NCBI RefSeq assembly: GCF_002951615.1
Contig: NZ_CP019062.1
Location: 682,001 to 746,000 of the forward strand
DNA from: Rahnella sikkimica
GTDB taxonomy: Bacteria; Pseudomonadota; Gammaproteobacteria; Enterobacterales; Enterobacteriaceae
Length of the DNA stretch: 64,000 nucleotides
Reading direction: 5' to 3'
Shown: positions 1 to 8,416 of the stretch, in pieces
Layout of the letters: every line of letters begins with the position of its first letter
Numbering within the stretch: the stretch's first letter is position 1
The notes under the pieces: model-generated
The model's database searches: none
Told to the model about the DNA's origin: nothing
The model's input: only the letters and a program-made list of their open reading frames with translations
Position numbers and translations under genes: made by a program

Positions 1-1043
1 CCCCAGCGGTAATCAATCTTCACGCCTTTGAGCTGCGGGAACGTGCGGTTGAGTTTTGGCAGGATCACCGAATCAATGTTCGGCGGATTCTTTCCGCCGT
101 AGGTTACGCCGCCGCCGTACAGCATGCGGTTATCGGCAGTCAGGCGGAAATAGTCGAGCAGATAGTTGCAGTCTTCCACGCAGTAATTATTCGGCAGCAG
201 CGACAGCGCCATATCGTCAGACAAAGGCTCGGTGGCGACAATCTGCGAGCCGCACGGCATGCTCAGACGCGTCAGGCGAGGCGCGAGTTGCTGGCTCAGA
301 TACGCGTTGCCCGCCAGAATCACATATTTCGCTTTGACCGTACCTTTCGCCGTGTGCGCGATGGCCGGTTCGCCATGCTCGATGCGCGTGACCGCCGAGC
401 CTTCAAAAATGCGTCCGCCGTGACGGCGTATCGCTTCGGCTTCGCCCAGCACCAGATTCAGCGGATGAAGATGCCCGCCATTTTTATCCAGCAGACCGCC
501 GACATAACGGTCGGTGGCGATTTCGCGGCGAACCGCGCTTTCATCGAGCAGCGACAGTTCGGTATGGCCGTAGCGGTTCCAGAGTTTTTGCTGGTCACGC
601 AATTTATTGAGTTGTTTTCCGCTGAGGGCCGCGAAAATACAGCCGGGGCGGTAATCGCAGTCGATGGCGTATTGATCAATGCGCTGACGAATAATGTTCG
701 CACCTTCGAACATCATGCTGCCGAGCATATCGGCGGTCTGACGGCCATAGCGGTCTTCAATCACATCGATATCACGGCTGTATGAGTTGACCACCTGCCC
801 GCCGTTGCGCCCGCTGGCACCCCAGCCGACGCGCGCGGCTTCCAGCACCACCACGTCGTAACCGGCTTCGCACAGATATAACGCTGAAGAGATACCGGTA
901 TAACCGGCACCGACAATACAAACATCGCACTCAATATTGTCATTCAGCTCAGGCCACGGCGCGTGAGCGTTGACAGAACTGGCGTAATAGCTGTCGGTGT
1001 GAGGCGCACCGGCAGCGCGGGGACTTCCTGTTTGAGCACTCAT
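1..1043 (-). CDS. puuB: Gamma-glutamylputrescine oxidase PuuB (3' end outside window)
   Basis: FAD-dependent amine oxidase that converts gamma-glutamyl-putrescine to gamma-glutamyl-gamma-aminobutyraldehyde in the Puu pathway. The start is the ATG at 1043, read as MSAQTGSPRAAG; about 347 codons are present and the frame is open at the window edge (E. coli PuuB is about 426 aa, so the C-terminus is missing). A Rossmann FAD-binding motif (VGAGYTGISSALYL) near residue 37 and the following GASGRNGG segment are typical of DAO-family enzymes. It lies 50 bp downstream of puuR on the same strand. In E. coli puuC sits between puuR and puuB; here it does not. Confidence 0.93.
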   Translation of the reverse strand, partial: MSAQTGSPRAAGAPHTDSYYASSVNAHAPWPELNDNIECDVCIVGAGYTGISSALYLCEAGYDVVVLEAARVGWGASGRNGGQVVNSYSRDIDVIEDRYGRQTADMLGSMMFEGANIIRQRIDQYAIDCDYRPGCIFAALSGKQLNKLRDQQKLWNRYGHTELSLLDESAVRREIATDRYVGGLLDKNGGHLHPLNLVLGEAEAIRRHGGRIFEGSAVTRIEHGEPAIAHTAKGTVKAKYVILAGNAYLSQQLAPRLTRLSMPCGSQIVATEPLSDDMALSLLPNNYCVEDCNYLLDYFRLTADNRMLYGGGVTYGGKNPPNIDSVILPKLNRTFPQLKGVKIDYRW

Positions 1044-1092
1044 GATGACATCCTTCTTTGGGTTCCCGTCGTCAGGCCCAGAGCGCTGACAA

Positions 1093-1650
1093 CTAGAAGG
1101 TATTAGGAGTATGTGCGCTGACTATCCTGCAAATCCACGTCGAAATATTACTGAAACTGTGAGGGTTCGCGGTGTTAATCGCATAGCTTTGGCCCGCCCG
1201 CAGCGGGTAACTCTGCCCGTTGAGGGTTAAGATGATTTCTCCTTCGAGCAGGGTGCCGACTTCCTCTCCCTGATGTTTAATTTTGTCGCCCGTTGTGCTG
1301 CCGGGCTGATAGGTTTCCAGCAGCATGGCGACCGCGTGGTTTGGCGTGCCGTTATGCACCATTCGCATGGAAACCCCCCGGCTGCCGATCTCAATCAAGT
1401 CTGCCGCATTAATGACAATTCTCGGCTCGTCACTTTTGCGTTCTTCGGCGAAAAACTCCGATAACGACAGCCCGTAAACCCGCAATAACTTCTGCAACGT
1501 ACTGACGGCGGGGCTGACTTTGTCCTGTTCGATGGTACTGATGGCGCTGTGCGTCAGGCCAGACAACTCGGCGGCTTTACGTTGTGACATGCCCAGTTGC
1601 TGACGAATTTCAGAAAGCCGGCGACCCGGTGCCAGACTGACTTCGCTCAT
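1093..1650 (-). CDS. puuR: Transcriptional repressor PuuR
   Basis: Putrescine-responsive repressor of the puu genes, 185 aa, the same length as E. coli PuuR. An XRE-type helix-turn-helix occupies about residues 12-66 (RLSEIRQQLG, then SQRKAAELSGLTHSAIS) and a cupin domain about 105-180. The protein ends SAHTPNTF, almost as in E. coli. I chose the ATG at 1650 (MSEVSLAPG) over one 21 nt upstream, because AGAGGA lies just ahead of it and its N-terminus matches the E. coli protein. It starts 4 nt after the puuD stop codon, so translation is probably coupled. Candidate operators are at 2439-2458 and 2647-2664. Confidence 0.95.
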   Translation of the reverse strand: MSEVSLAPGRRLSEIRQQLGMSQRKAAELSGLTHSAISTIEQDKVSPAVSTLQKLLRVYGLSLSEFFAEERKSDEPRIVINAADLIEIGSRGVSMRMVHNGTPNHAVAMLLETYQPGSTTGDKIKHQGEEVGTLLEGEIILTLNGQSYPLRAGQSYAINTANPHSFSNISTWICRIVSAHTPNTF

Positions 1651-1654
1651 CCTA

Positions 1655-2458
1655 TTATTCCTCTTGTGCACGCCGGGCCTGATGGCCTTTGCGGCACGCC
1701 GCGATAAAAGCGTTAAACAGCTGACGGGAAACGGGATCCGTCAGGCTGTGCCATTCCGGATGCCACTGCACACCCAACGCAAACGGGTGACCGCGGACAC
1801 TCACGGCTTCCACCAGATTGTCCGGCGCACGGGCTTCGACAGCCAGTTCCGCGCCCAGACGTTTGGCTCCCTGACCATGCAGGGAATTCACCTGAAACTG
1901 CTGATAATCGGGTAATAATTCTGAAAGTAAGCCGCCCGGCTCGATAAACACCGGATGCGCGAGATCGTACTGCGCGTCATGCGGCAACGACGTGTCTTCG
2001 CGGTGATCCATAAAGCCGGGTTCTTCCTGCACCTTGCGGTACAAGCTGCCGCCGGTCGCCACCACCAGTTCCTGCAAACCGCGACAGGCGGCAAACAGCG
2101 GAATTTTTTTATCCAGCGTGGCGCGGATAAGCTGCAAACTCAGACTGTCGCGGCCGGGATCGGCCAGCGCTTCGACGCCCTCTTCACCGTAACGATGCGG
2201 CTCAATATTACTCGGACTGCCGGTGAGAAAAATGCCGTCCAGCCCGCGCAGGATCTGGTCTATCGCCCCGTCGCGCGCGGCCAGTTCGTGTGGCAGGCAG
2301 ACCGGCAGGGCATCGGCGTTAAAAATGGCGTCCAGATACTTCTCGTGGACGGTGAGCGCCGGGTTTTCATCTACCGTGTTTTCGCACATCACTACCCCAA
2401 TGACCGGTCTGTAGCTTGTCTGTTTTCCTGCGGATGCCGTGGAAAATATATTGCCCAT
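1655..2458 (-). CDS. puuD: Gamma-glutamyl-GABA hydrolase PuuD
   Basis: Class I glutamine-amidotransferase-fold hydrolase that releases GABA from gamma-glutamyl-GABA, the last step of the Puu pathway. It has 267 aa (E. coli 254). The nucleophile is Cys125 in AACRGLQELV, and the His/Glu pair is in QWHPEWH near the C-terminus. The ATG at 2458 has AGAGGCGG five bases upstream. It is the first gene of the leftward puuD-puuR-puuB operon and is divergent from puuA. Its start codon lies inside a palindrome resembling the PuuR operator. Confidence 0.95.
   Translation of the reverse strand: MGNIFSTASAGKQTSYRPVIGVVMCENTVDENPALTVHEKYLDAIFNADALPVCLPHELAARDGAIDQILRGLDGIFLTGSPSNIEPHRYGEEGVEALADPGRDSLSLQLIRATLDKKIPLFAACRGLQELVVATGGSLYRKVQEEPGFMDHREDTSLPHDAQYDLAHPVFIEPGGLLSELLPDYQQFQVNSLHGQGAKRLGAELAVEARAPDNLVEAVSVRGHPFALGVQWHPEWHSLTDPVSRQLFNAFIAACRKGHQARRAQEE
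2439..2458 (-). promoter_or_regulatory. Candidate PuuR operator overlapping the puuD start codon
   Basis: Read on the minus strand, this is ATGGGCAATATATTTTCCAC. It matches 16 of 20 bases of the PuuR box as I remember it (ATGGaCAATATATTGaCCAT) and is roughly palindromic. The first three bases are the puuD start codon, so bound repressor would sit on the translation initiation region. The recalled consensus was not looked up. Confidence 0.5.
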
Positions 2459-2788
2459 AATACCGCCTCTTTGAGTGGGTGAATGTGTCGCAGCGCGTGC
2501 CTCCCCGCACGCAAAGGGTCATCGCATGTCAATAATAATGCACTCCTGTTGAACAATTTAGCAGCGGAGCGGTGGCTTTTCAAACTGATATGTTGCGTGA
2601 TTGTGGGTGTTGCAAATAATTAATGTTACAGCTAGGGTTAATCATATGGCCTATATTTTGAGCACGCCCGTGAGGATCAGGACTAATGAGAAGACTGCGT
2701 TGAACAGAACAATGAAACGGTAACGCATAACCGGCAGGCATCATGGTGGTGCCATTGACGCCGGAAACCAGCAAATGGCGGAAAACCT
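2459..2788. promoter_or_regulatory. puuD-puuA divergent promoter region
   Basis: A 330-bp divergent intergenic stretch with no convincing ORF. It is AT-rich around 2600-2660 and holds one palindromic PuuR-like site at 2647-2664. Promoters for both directions must lie here, but no -35/-10 pair stands out clearly enough to be placed. Confidence 0.6.
2647..2664. promoter_or_regulatory. Second candidate PuuR operator
   Basis: TGGCCTATATTTTGAGCA matches 14 of 18 positions of the inner part of the recalled PuuR box (TGGaCAATATATTGaCCA). It lies about 125 bp upstream of the puuA start. With the site at puuD it would let one repressor control both directions. Confidence 0.4.
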
Positions 2789-4231
2789 ATGCAAACGACT
2801 GAACTGATGAACGATATTAAGAAAGAGATTAGCGGGAATGAACCCCTTGCTAAGCCGGTTGAAGAGCGAAGTAGCGCGTTCCAGGATGAAGTGTCTCAAT
2901 ACCTGGAGCGTCACCCGCTTACCCTGCACGTCGACGTCCTGCTCACCGATCTCAATGGTTCCTTCCGTGGCAAACGCATTCCTCTCTCCGCCCTGCGCAA
3001 ACTCGAAAAAGGCTGTTATTTTCCGGCATCGGTCTTCGCTATGGACATTCTCGGTAATGTCGTGGAAGAAGCTGGTTTAGGCCAGGAACTGGGCGAACCC
3101 GACCGCACCTGCATTCCCGTTCCGGGCACATTAACGCCTTCGGCTTCCGACCCTGAACGCATCGCCCAGCTGCTTCTCACCATGCTTGACGAAGATGGCA
3201 CTCCCTTTAACGTTGAACCACGCAATGTGCTGAACCATATCTGGCAAACATTGCGCCAGCGGGGCTTATTCCCGGTGGTAGCGGTAGAGCTGGAGTTCTA
3301 TCTGCTCGACAGGCAGCGCGACGCGGAAGGCTATATTCAGCCGCCGTGTACGCCCGGAACACAAGAGCGCAGCCTGCATACGCAGGTGTATTCCGTCGAT
3401 AATCTGGATCACTTTGCCGGTGTACTCAGTGACATTGACCGTCTGGCGCACATCCAGGGGTTACCGGCGGATGGCGCGGTGGCGGAGTCCTCTCCGGGAC
3501 AATTCGAAATCAATTTGCACCACAGCGAAAATATTCTGCGCGCCTGTGACCATGCCCTGATGCTCAAACGTCTGGTGCGGCTGGTGGCGGAAAATCATGA
3601 AATGGACGCCACCTTTATGGCGAAACCGTATGACGACTATGCGGGCAGCGGGATGCACATCCATCTCAGCGTGCTCGATGACAACGGCAAAAACCTGTTC
3701 GCCGATGCGAACGGTAAAGATTCCGCGCTGATGAAACGTTCGCTCGCCGGGATGATAGCCCTGATGCCCGCGTCGATGGCCGTTTTAGCGCCAAATGTGA
3801 ATGCGTTCCGTCGCTTCCAGCCGGGCATGTATGTTCCGACGCAGGCGTCGTGGGGGCACAACAACCGCACCGTCGCACTGCGCGTGCCGTGTGGCGGAAC
3901 CGCCGATCACCGTGTGGAATACCGCGTGGCCGGTGCTGATGCTAACCCGTATTTAGTGGTCGCCACCGTGCTGGCCGGGATGCTTTACGGGCTGGACAAC
4001 GATCTGCCGCTGCCGGAACCGGTCACCGGGAACGGGCTGGAGCAGGAAGGGATCCCGCTGCCAATCCGCCAGAGCGATGCGTTATATGATTTCGACGACC
4101 AGCCCGCGCTGAAGAAGATCCTCGGCGAACGTTTCTCGCAGGTCTATCACGCCTGTAAATCTGACGAACTGTTGCAGTTCGAAAGAAGAGTGACAGAAAC
4201 AGAAATCGACTGGATGCTCAAAAACGCCTGA
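2789..4231 (+). CDS. puuA: Glutamate-putrescine ligase PuuA
   Basis: ATP-dependent gamma-glutamylation of putrescine, the first catabolic step after uptake. A glutamine-synthetase-fold protein of 480 aa (E. coli 472). It is nearly identical to E. coli PuuA over long stretches, including CYFPASVFAMDILGNVVEE, VELEFYLLDRQRDAEGY, GSGMHIHLS and the C-terminus ETEIDWMLKNA. The ATG at 2789 gives an N-terminus slightly longer than in E. coli. It is followed by a strong hairpin at 4366-4400 and then puuP on the same strand. Confidence 0.97.
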   Translation: MQTTELMNDIKKEISGNEPLAKPVEERSSAFQDEVSQYLERHPLTLHVDVLLTDLNGSFRGKRIPLSALRKLEKGCYFPASVFAMDILGNVVEEAGLGQELGEPDRTCIPVPGTLTPSASDPERIAQLLLTMLDEDGTPFNVEPRNVLNHIWQTLRQRGLFPVVAVELEFYLLDRQRDAEGYIQPPCTPGTQERSLHTQVYSVDNLDHFAGVLSDIDRLAHIQGLPADGAVAESSPGQFEINLHHSENILRACDHALMLKRLVRLVAENHEMDATFMAKPYDDYAGSGMHIHLSVLDDNGKNLFADANGKDSALMKRSLAGMIALMPASMAVLAPNVNAFRRFQPGMYVPTQASWGHNNRTVALRVPCGGTADHRVEYRVAGADANPYLVVATVLAGMLYGLDNDLPLPEPVTGNGLEQEGIPLPIRQSDALYDFDDQPALKKILGERFSQVYHACKSDELLQFERRVTETEIDWMLKNA

Positions 4232-4715
4232 TTCCCTTTATCATCATTTGGCGTTGCAGCGGCGCTGGCCGGGCAAGATGTTTAAAATCGGAAAAGAATT
4301 TGTAACTCACCGCCTCTGAATGTTGTCATTCATGCGTGATTTGTGCAAAATACGCGGCACTGCAGATAACCGACGCTTAAAGGCGCCGGTTATTTTTTTT
4401 GTATGTGCAGTACCCAAACTAATTCAACAGAGGCCGGACCCAGATCCGGATAGATAACAAGGTTCGTGTGCGACCCCAAATTAACAACGGTCGCCACTAT
4501 GAGGAAATGTAAAATGGGGCAATATTTCAAACCTGTACCGGTGCCCGCCGGTGCTTCTTTCTGCTGCGGCCAGATTCGCACAGCCTTCACTTCCGTCATC
4601 AGCGATGTGAAGATTTACCCCCCGTTTACTGGTAATAACTCACGAAGTTTTCCCTGTACGTTGCTTTCAGAGGCGTTTAAGCGCCCGGTGTCTGCAATTC
4701 AGGGAGGACTGAGCC
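4232..4715. other. puuA-puuP intergenic region
   Basis: A 484-bp gap between two same-strand puu genes, long for an operon. It contains a rho-independent terminator at 4366-4400 and a short inverted repeat (CCGGA...TCCGG) at 4434-4449. The terminator implies that puuP has its own promoter in 4401-4700, but no clear promoter or PuuR-like site could be placed there. Confidence 0.6.
4366..4400 (+). terminator. Terminator after puuA
   Basis: The stem arms AACCGACGC and GCGCCGGTT (imperfect) enclose a short TTAAAG loop and are followed directly by a run of eight T. It lies about 135 bp past the puuA stop codon. Confidence 0.75.
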
Positions 4716-6092
4716 ATGTCTGCTAAACCTTCTGCCGCTCCGGCCACTCAGCGCGTACAACTGCGTAAAACCCTGACGCTGGTTCAGGTTGTGATGATGG
4801 GTCTGGCCTATCTGCAACCAATGACTATTTTCGATACATTCGGCATTGTGTCCGGCCTGACCGATGGTCACGTCGCGACTGCGTACATCTTTGCGCTGAT
4901 CGCCGTGCTGTTTACCGCCGTCAGCTACGGCAAACTGGTGCAGCGTTTCCCGTCTGCCGGTTCTGCTTACACTTACGCGCAAAAAGCCATCAGCCCGCAC
5001 GTCGGCTTTATGGTCGGCTGGTCATCCCTGCTGGACTACCTGTTCATGCCGATGATCAACATCCTGCTGGCGAAAATTTACCTGGAAGCCATCTTCCCCG
5101 GCGTGCCTTCGTGGATCTTCGTGACTGCGCTGGTGGCCCTGATGACTGCGTTCAACCTGCGTGGCATCAAAGTCGTGGCTAACCTCAACAGCATTATTGT
5201 TGTGGTTCAGGTCGCGATCATGGTGGTCTTCCTCGGTCTGCTGGTCCGTGGCGTATACATGGGCGAGGGCATGGGCACGCTGGCGACGACAAAACCGTTC
5301 TTCAGTGAAAATGCGCATGTGGTGCCGATGATTACCGGCGCGACCATTCTGTGCTTCTCGTTCCTCGGCTTCGACGGCATCAGCTCATTGTCTGAAGAAA
5401 CGCCCAACGCGGGCAAAGTCATCCCGAAAGCGATTTTCCTGACCGCACTGATTGGCGGCGTGATTTTCGTGGTGGTGTCGTACTTCCTGCAACTGTACTT
5501 TCCGGACATCTCGCGCTTTAAAGATCCGGACGCTTCACAGCCCGAAATCATGTTGTACGTGGCCGGTAAATTCTTCCAGTCCGTCATCTTGTGCTTCAGC
5601 TGTGTCACCGTTCTGGCATCCGGCATGGCCGCGCACGCGGGCGTTTCCCGTTTGCTGTACGTGATGGGCCGCGACGGCGTATTCCCGGAGAAAGTGTTCG
5701 GTTACGTGCACCCGAAATGGCGTACCCCGACGTTCAACGTTGTGCTGGTCGGTGTTGTGGCGATGTCTGCCGTGACCTTTGATCTGGTGACCGCCACGGC
5801 GCTGATTAACTTCGGTGCGCTGGTGGCCTTCACCTTCGTGAACCTGTCGGTGATTTCCCAGTTCTATATCCGTGAGAAGCGTAACCGCACGCTGAAAGAC
5901 CACATCAACTATCTGGTCCTGCCGGTGATCGGCGCGCTGACCGTCGGAGCTTTGTGGCTGAACCTCGAAGCCAGTTCGATGACGCTCGGGTTGGTGTGGG
6001 GCGCGATTGGCCTGGGGTATCTGGCGTTTATCACCAATGCGTTTCGTAAGCAGCCGCCGCAGATGAGCGGGGAGATAGCGCCGGAGGCGTGA
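4716..6092 (+). CDS. puuP: Putrescine importer PuuP
   Basis: APC-family inner-membrane putrescine/H+ symporter, 458 aa (E. coli 461) with about 12 hydrophobic segments. Segments shared with E. coli PuuP include [49 protein letters not shown](L/V)CFSFLGFD and [20 protein letters not shown]. The ATG at 4716 is preceded by GGAGGA. In E. coli the related importer PlaP (YeeF) lies next to sbcB; here puuP fills that place, next to sbcB on its right. Confidence 0.95.
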   Translation: MSAKPSAAPATQRVQLRKTLTLVQVVMMGLAYLQPMTIFDTFGIVSGLTDGHVATAYIFALIAVLFTAVSYGKLVQRFPSAGSAYTYAQKAISPHVGFMVGWSSLLDYLFMPMINILLAKIYLEAIFPGVPSWIFVTALVALMTAFNLRGIKVVANLNSIIVVVQVAIMVVFLGLLVRGVYMGEGMGTLATTKPFFSENAHVVPMITGATILCFSFLGFDGISSLSEETPNAGKVIPKAIFLTALIGGVIFVVVSYFLQLYFPDISRFKDPDASQPEIMLYVAGKFFQSVILCFSCVTVLASGMAAHAGVSRLLYVMGRDGVFPEKVFGYVHPKWRTPTFNVVLVGVVAMSAVTFDLVTATALINFGALVAFTFVNLSVISQFYIREKRNRTLKDHINYLVLPVIGALTVGALWLNLEASSMTLGLVWGAIGLGYLAFITNAFRKQPPQMSGEIAPEA

Positions 6093-6192
6093 TTGCAGGA
6101 GGCCGCTGCAAATTGGCGGCTTTAAAGCCGGAATTGTGAAAATTTCGGTTTTTCAATGGCAGTGATCGCTCAGCGGCTCGCGCCGAAACCGA

Positions 6193-6223
6193 CCAGAGGA
6201 GGGAAGTGCTTTCCCTCCTCTGG
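6193..6223. repeat. 13-bp perfect hairpin
   Basis: Arms CCAGAGGAGGGAA and TTCCCTCCTCTGG enclose a five-base loop (GTGCT). No T-run follows, so it is not a standard terminator. It lies about 100 bp past puuP. Confidence 0.8.
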
Positions 6224-6423
6224 ACTCCTCCCCGCTATTTACTCCGCGCTACCGCTCGCTGGCTATGTTTCAGTAACCACAATTATTGCCGCGAAATCTT
6301 GCCGCTGCGCGGTTCCTTCATATCGGTCTTCGAGCCTTTCGTCTCGAAACACTCATTCAGCAAAATTTCTGAAAGCGGCCTGAGGCTGAGTCAATCAGCA
6401 AGCTTTTGCGATCGATTGGTTTG

Positions 6424-6459
6424 CTCCTCCCCCTGCGAAGGGGGAGGCCGGGAGGGGGT
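6424..6459 (+). repeat. C/G-rich dispersed repeat unit, copy 1
   Basis: The unit contains the hairpin CTCCCCCT-GCGA-AGGGGGAG followed by GCCGGGAGGGGG. A related unit in opposite orientation lies at 6496-6535. The layout suggests a mobile or dispersed intergenic repeat. Confidence 0.55.
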
Positions 6460-6495
6460 TTTGCAAACAACTCACCTTTAAAGTTGCCATTTCGA

Positions 6496-6535
6496 ACCCC
6501 ATCCCGTCCTTCCCCTTGCCAAGGGGAAGGAGCAA
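6496..6535 (-). repeat. C/G-rich dispersed repeat unit, copy 2 (inverted)
   Basis: On the minus strand it reads GCTCCTTCCCCTTGGC followed by AAGGGGAAGGACGGGATGGGG, the same pattern as copy 1 (GCTCC, C-run hairpin, G-rich tail) with base changes. The pair forms a large imperfect inverted repeat. Confidence 0.55.
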
Positions 6536-6761
6536 ATCAAAATCAGCCTGCATCTATCTTTCGAATTACAAAGCCAGTGGTCGCTTTCGAAACGACGTCG
6601 AATGAACGGTGAGAAACAGCGAGAGTCTTTTTTCGAGCAGGTTCGAACCTGAAATGAGAGGACCGCGTAGCGGCGATAGGCCGCCCCCAAGTCGGTGTGG
6701 GCCGACGCCCACGACCTTGAATTTTGTTTTTGAAGCCGCCGTTGCCGCGGCCTCCGGCAAT

Positions 6762-8189
6762 TCAGGAAACCAATTTCTTCCCGTATTCAAACAGCGCCCC
6801 GAGCAACGCGATCTTCTCCGCATCCCCTTCATACAAGTTATAGAGCGATTCAAGCTCTAAAATGTACGCCTGAACACGCTCATCGGTGAGCTTCGTCTGT
6901 CGATGCTCCATCCAGCGCTTTTGCTCGGCGTCAGTCAGCGTCGCAGGATAATTCCGGGCTCTGAACCGGAACAACAGCGGTTCGATGCGTGAATCATTAA
7001 ACGTCAGATCCAGCGCCGGAAGATTCTCCGGGCGTGTCTCCAGGATAATCCGCATTGCGGCGCGATCGGCGTCGCTGAAGAAACCGTCGTACAGGCGGGC
7101 ATCGACATCCTCGGACGCGGTAAACGGCTCGGCTTCGGCATACATCGTCACCACTTTTCCGCGCACCTGCGGGTTCTGCCGCAATATCTGGAGATTCTCC
7201 AGACAACGCTGGCGGTCAATGCCCAGACGCTCGGCGTTTTCCGGTAACAACGTTTTTGCCGGTGCCAGCACCGGACATTTATTGACGTGAACCAGCTTGA
7301 TCGGCAGCGGAGATTCCCCGGCCTGCAAACTGTCGCGGCGGCTGTACAAACGCTCGCGCATCTGATCCGGGTCGAGATCCAACAGCGTGGACATATCGCC
7401 CGCCAGATCGCACATGATCACCGCGTTCTTATTTTCAGGATGCCACGCCAGCGGCGCGACCCACGCGGTATTGCCGCGCGCCGCGCCGAACATGCCGGAG
7501 ACATGGACCAGCGGTGCCATCGCCGGAATATCAATCAGCGTATTCAGTTTGTGCTTGCTGCGGTGTTCGAGAAGGAAACTGAACAGGCGCGGTTGTGCCT
7601 GCTTCACCAATTTTGCCATGGCAATCGTGGCGTAAACGTCGGCCATCGCGTCGTGGGCATTTTCATGTTCGATGCCGTTGGCTTTGGTCAGATGTTCAAG
7701 GCGGAAACTCGGGAAACCGTCGTCGTTTTCCGGCCAGTTAATGCCTTCCGGGCGCAGGGCGTAACAGGCGCGCATCACATCCAGCAAATCCCAGCGGGAA
7801 TTGCCGTTTTGCCAGCTGTAGGCGTAAGGGTCGTAAAAGTTGCGATAAAGGATATTGCGGCTGACTTCGTCGTCGAAACGGATATTGTTGTAACCGACAA
7901 TGCAGGTGCCCGGCACGCTAAATGCTTTATGGATCTGCGCGGTAAACTCGGCTTCGATCACGCCGCGTTCCAGCGCAATTTGAGGTGTAATACCGGTGAT
8001 CATCACCGCTTCCGGTTCCGGCAGGTAATCATCAGAAGGGCGGCAATAAATCACTAACGGTTCTTCGATGATAGTGAAATCTTCGTCGGTTCTCACCCCG
8101 GCAAACTGCGCCGGGCGATCCAGCGCCGGATTTTTACCGAATGTCTCGTAATCGTGAAAGTAGAAGGTTTTTTGCGGCTTGTCTGACAT
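6762..8189 (-). CDS. sbcB: Exodeoxyribonuclease I (SbcB)
   Basis: 3'-to-5' single-strand DNA exonuclease used in mismatch repair and recombination. It has 475 aa, the same length as in E. coli. The DEDD exonuclease domain starts with FHDYETFG near residue 10 (Asp and Glu ligands) and includes GYNNIRFDDEV and the EHENAHDAMADV segment with the catalytic His and Asp. The SH3-like and C-terminal helical domains follow (VHVSGMFGAARGNTAWVAPL). It is transcribed towards puuP with a 669-bp gap. Confidence 0.97.
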   Translation of the reverse strand: MSDKPQKTFYFHDYETFGKNPALDRPAQFAGVRTDEDFTIIEEPLVIYCRPSDDYLPEPEAVMITGITPQIALERGVIEAEFTAQIHKAFSVPGTCIVGYNNIRFDDEVSRNILYRNFYDPYAYSWQNGNSRWDLLDVMRACYALRPEGINWPENDDGFPSFRLEHLTKANGIEHENAHDAMADVYATIAMAKLVKQAQPRLFSFLLEHRSKHKLNTLIDIPAMAPLVHVSGMFGAARGNTAWVAPLAWHPENKNAVIMCDLAGDMSTLLDLDPDQMRERLYSRRDSLQAGESPLPIKLVHVNKCPVLAPAKTLLPENAERLGIDRQRCLENLQILRQNPQVRGKVVTMYAEAEPFTASEDVDARLYDGFFSDADRAAMRIILETRPENLPALDLTFNDSRIEPLLFRFRARNYPATLTDAEQKRWMEHRQTKLTDERVQAYILELESLYNLYEGDAEKIALLGALFEYGKKLVS

Positions 8190-8416
8190 TACGAAGATAA
8201 CCTTATCAGTGCGGAAATAGGGGCGAAACGAAGACTAGGATACCATCCGGCGCAGTGAAGTCATGACAAAATCCGTGGTGCTGCGGGATAACGTCCAAAA
8301 CGCCGCAAAAATCAGTATCAATCCGCCAAAACCCTGACTAAAGCAGGGTGATCACCTTGGGTAACTCGGCTAGACTTAACGCCTTCTTTGAATTTTCGCC
8401 TTACGGCAGGCTACAC

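Larger units (their letters stand above)
6093..6761. repeat. Non-coding region with several inverted repeats
   Basis: A 669-bp stretch without a supportable gene. It holds a long perfect hairpin (6193-6223) and two C/G-rich repeat units in opposite orientation (6424-6459 and 6496-6535), plus smaller repeats such as GGTTCGAACC near 6640. No ORF here has a plausible protein or ribosome binding site. It may be a cluster of dispersed intergenic repeats of the genus. Confidence 0.6.

Noticed and set aside
7287..8057. Long open frame antisense to sbcB
   Set aside because: It is a codon-usage shadow of a conserved gene; the translated sequence has the His/Arg/Gln bias typical of antisense frames in GC-rich DNA.
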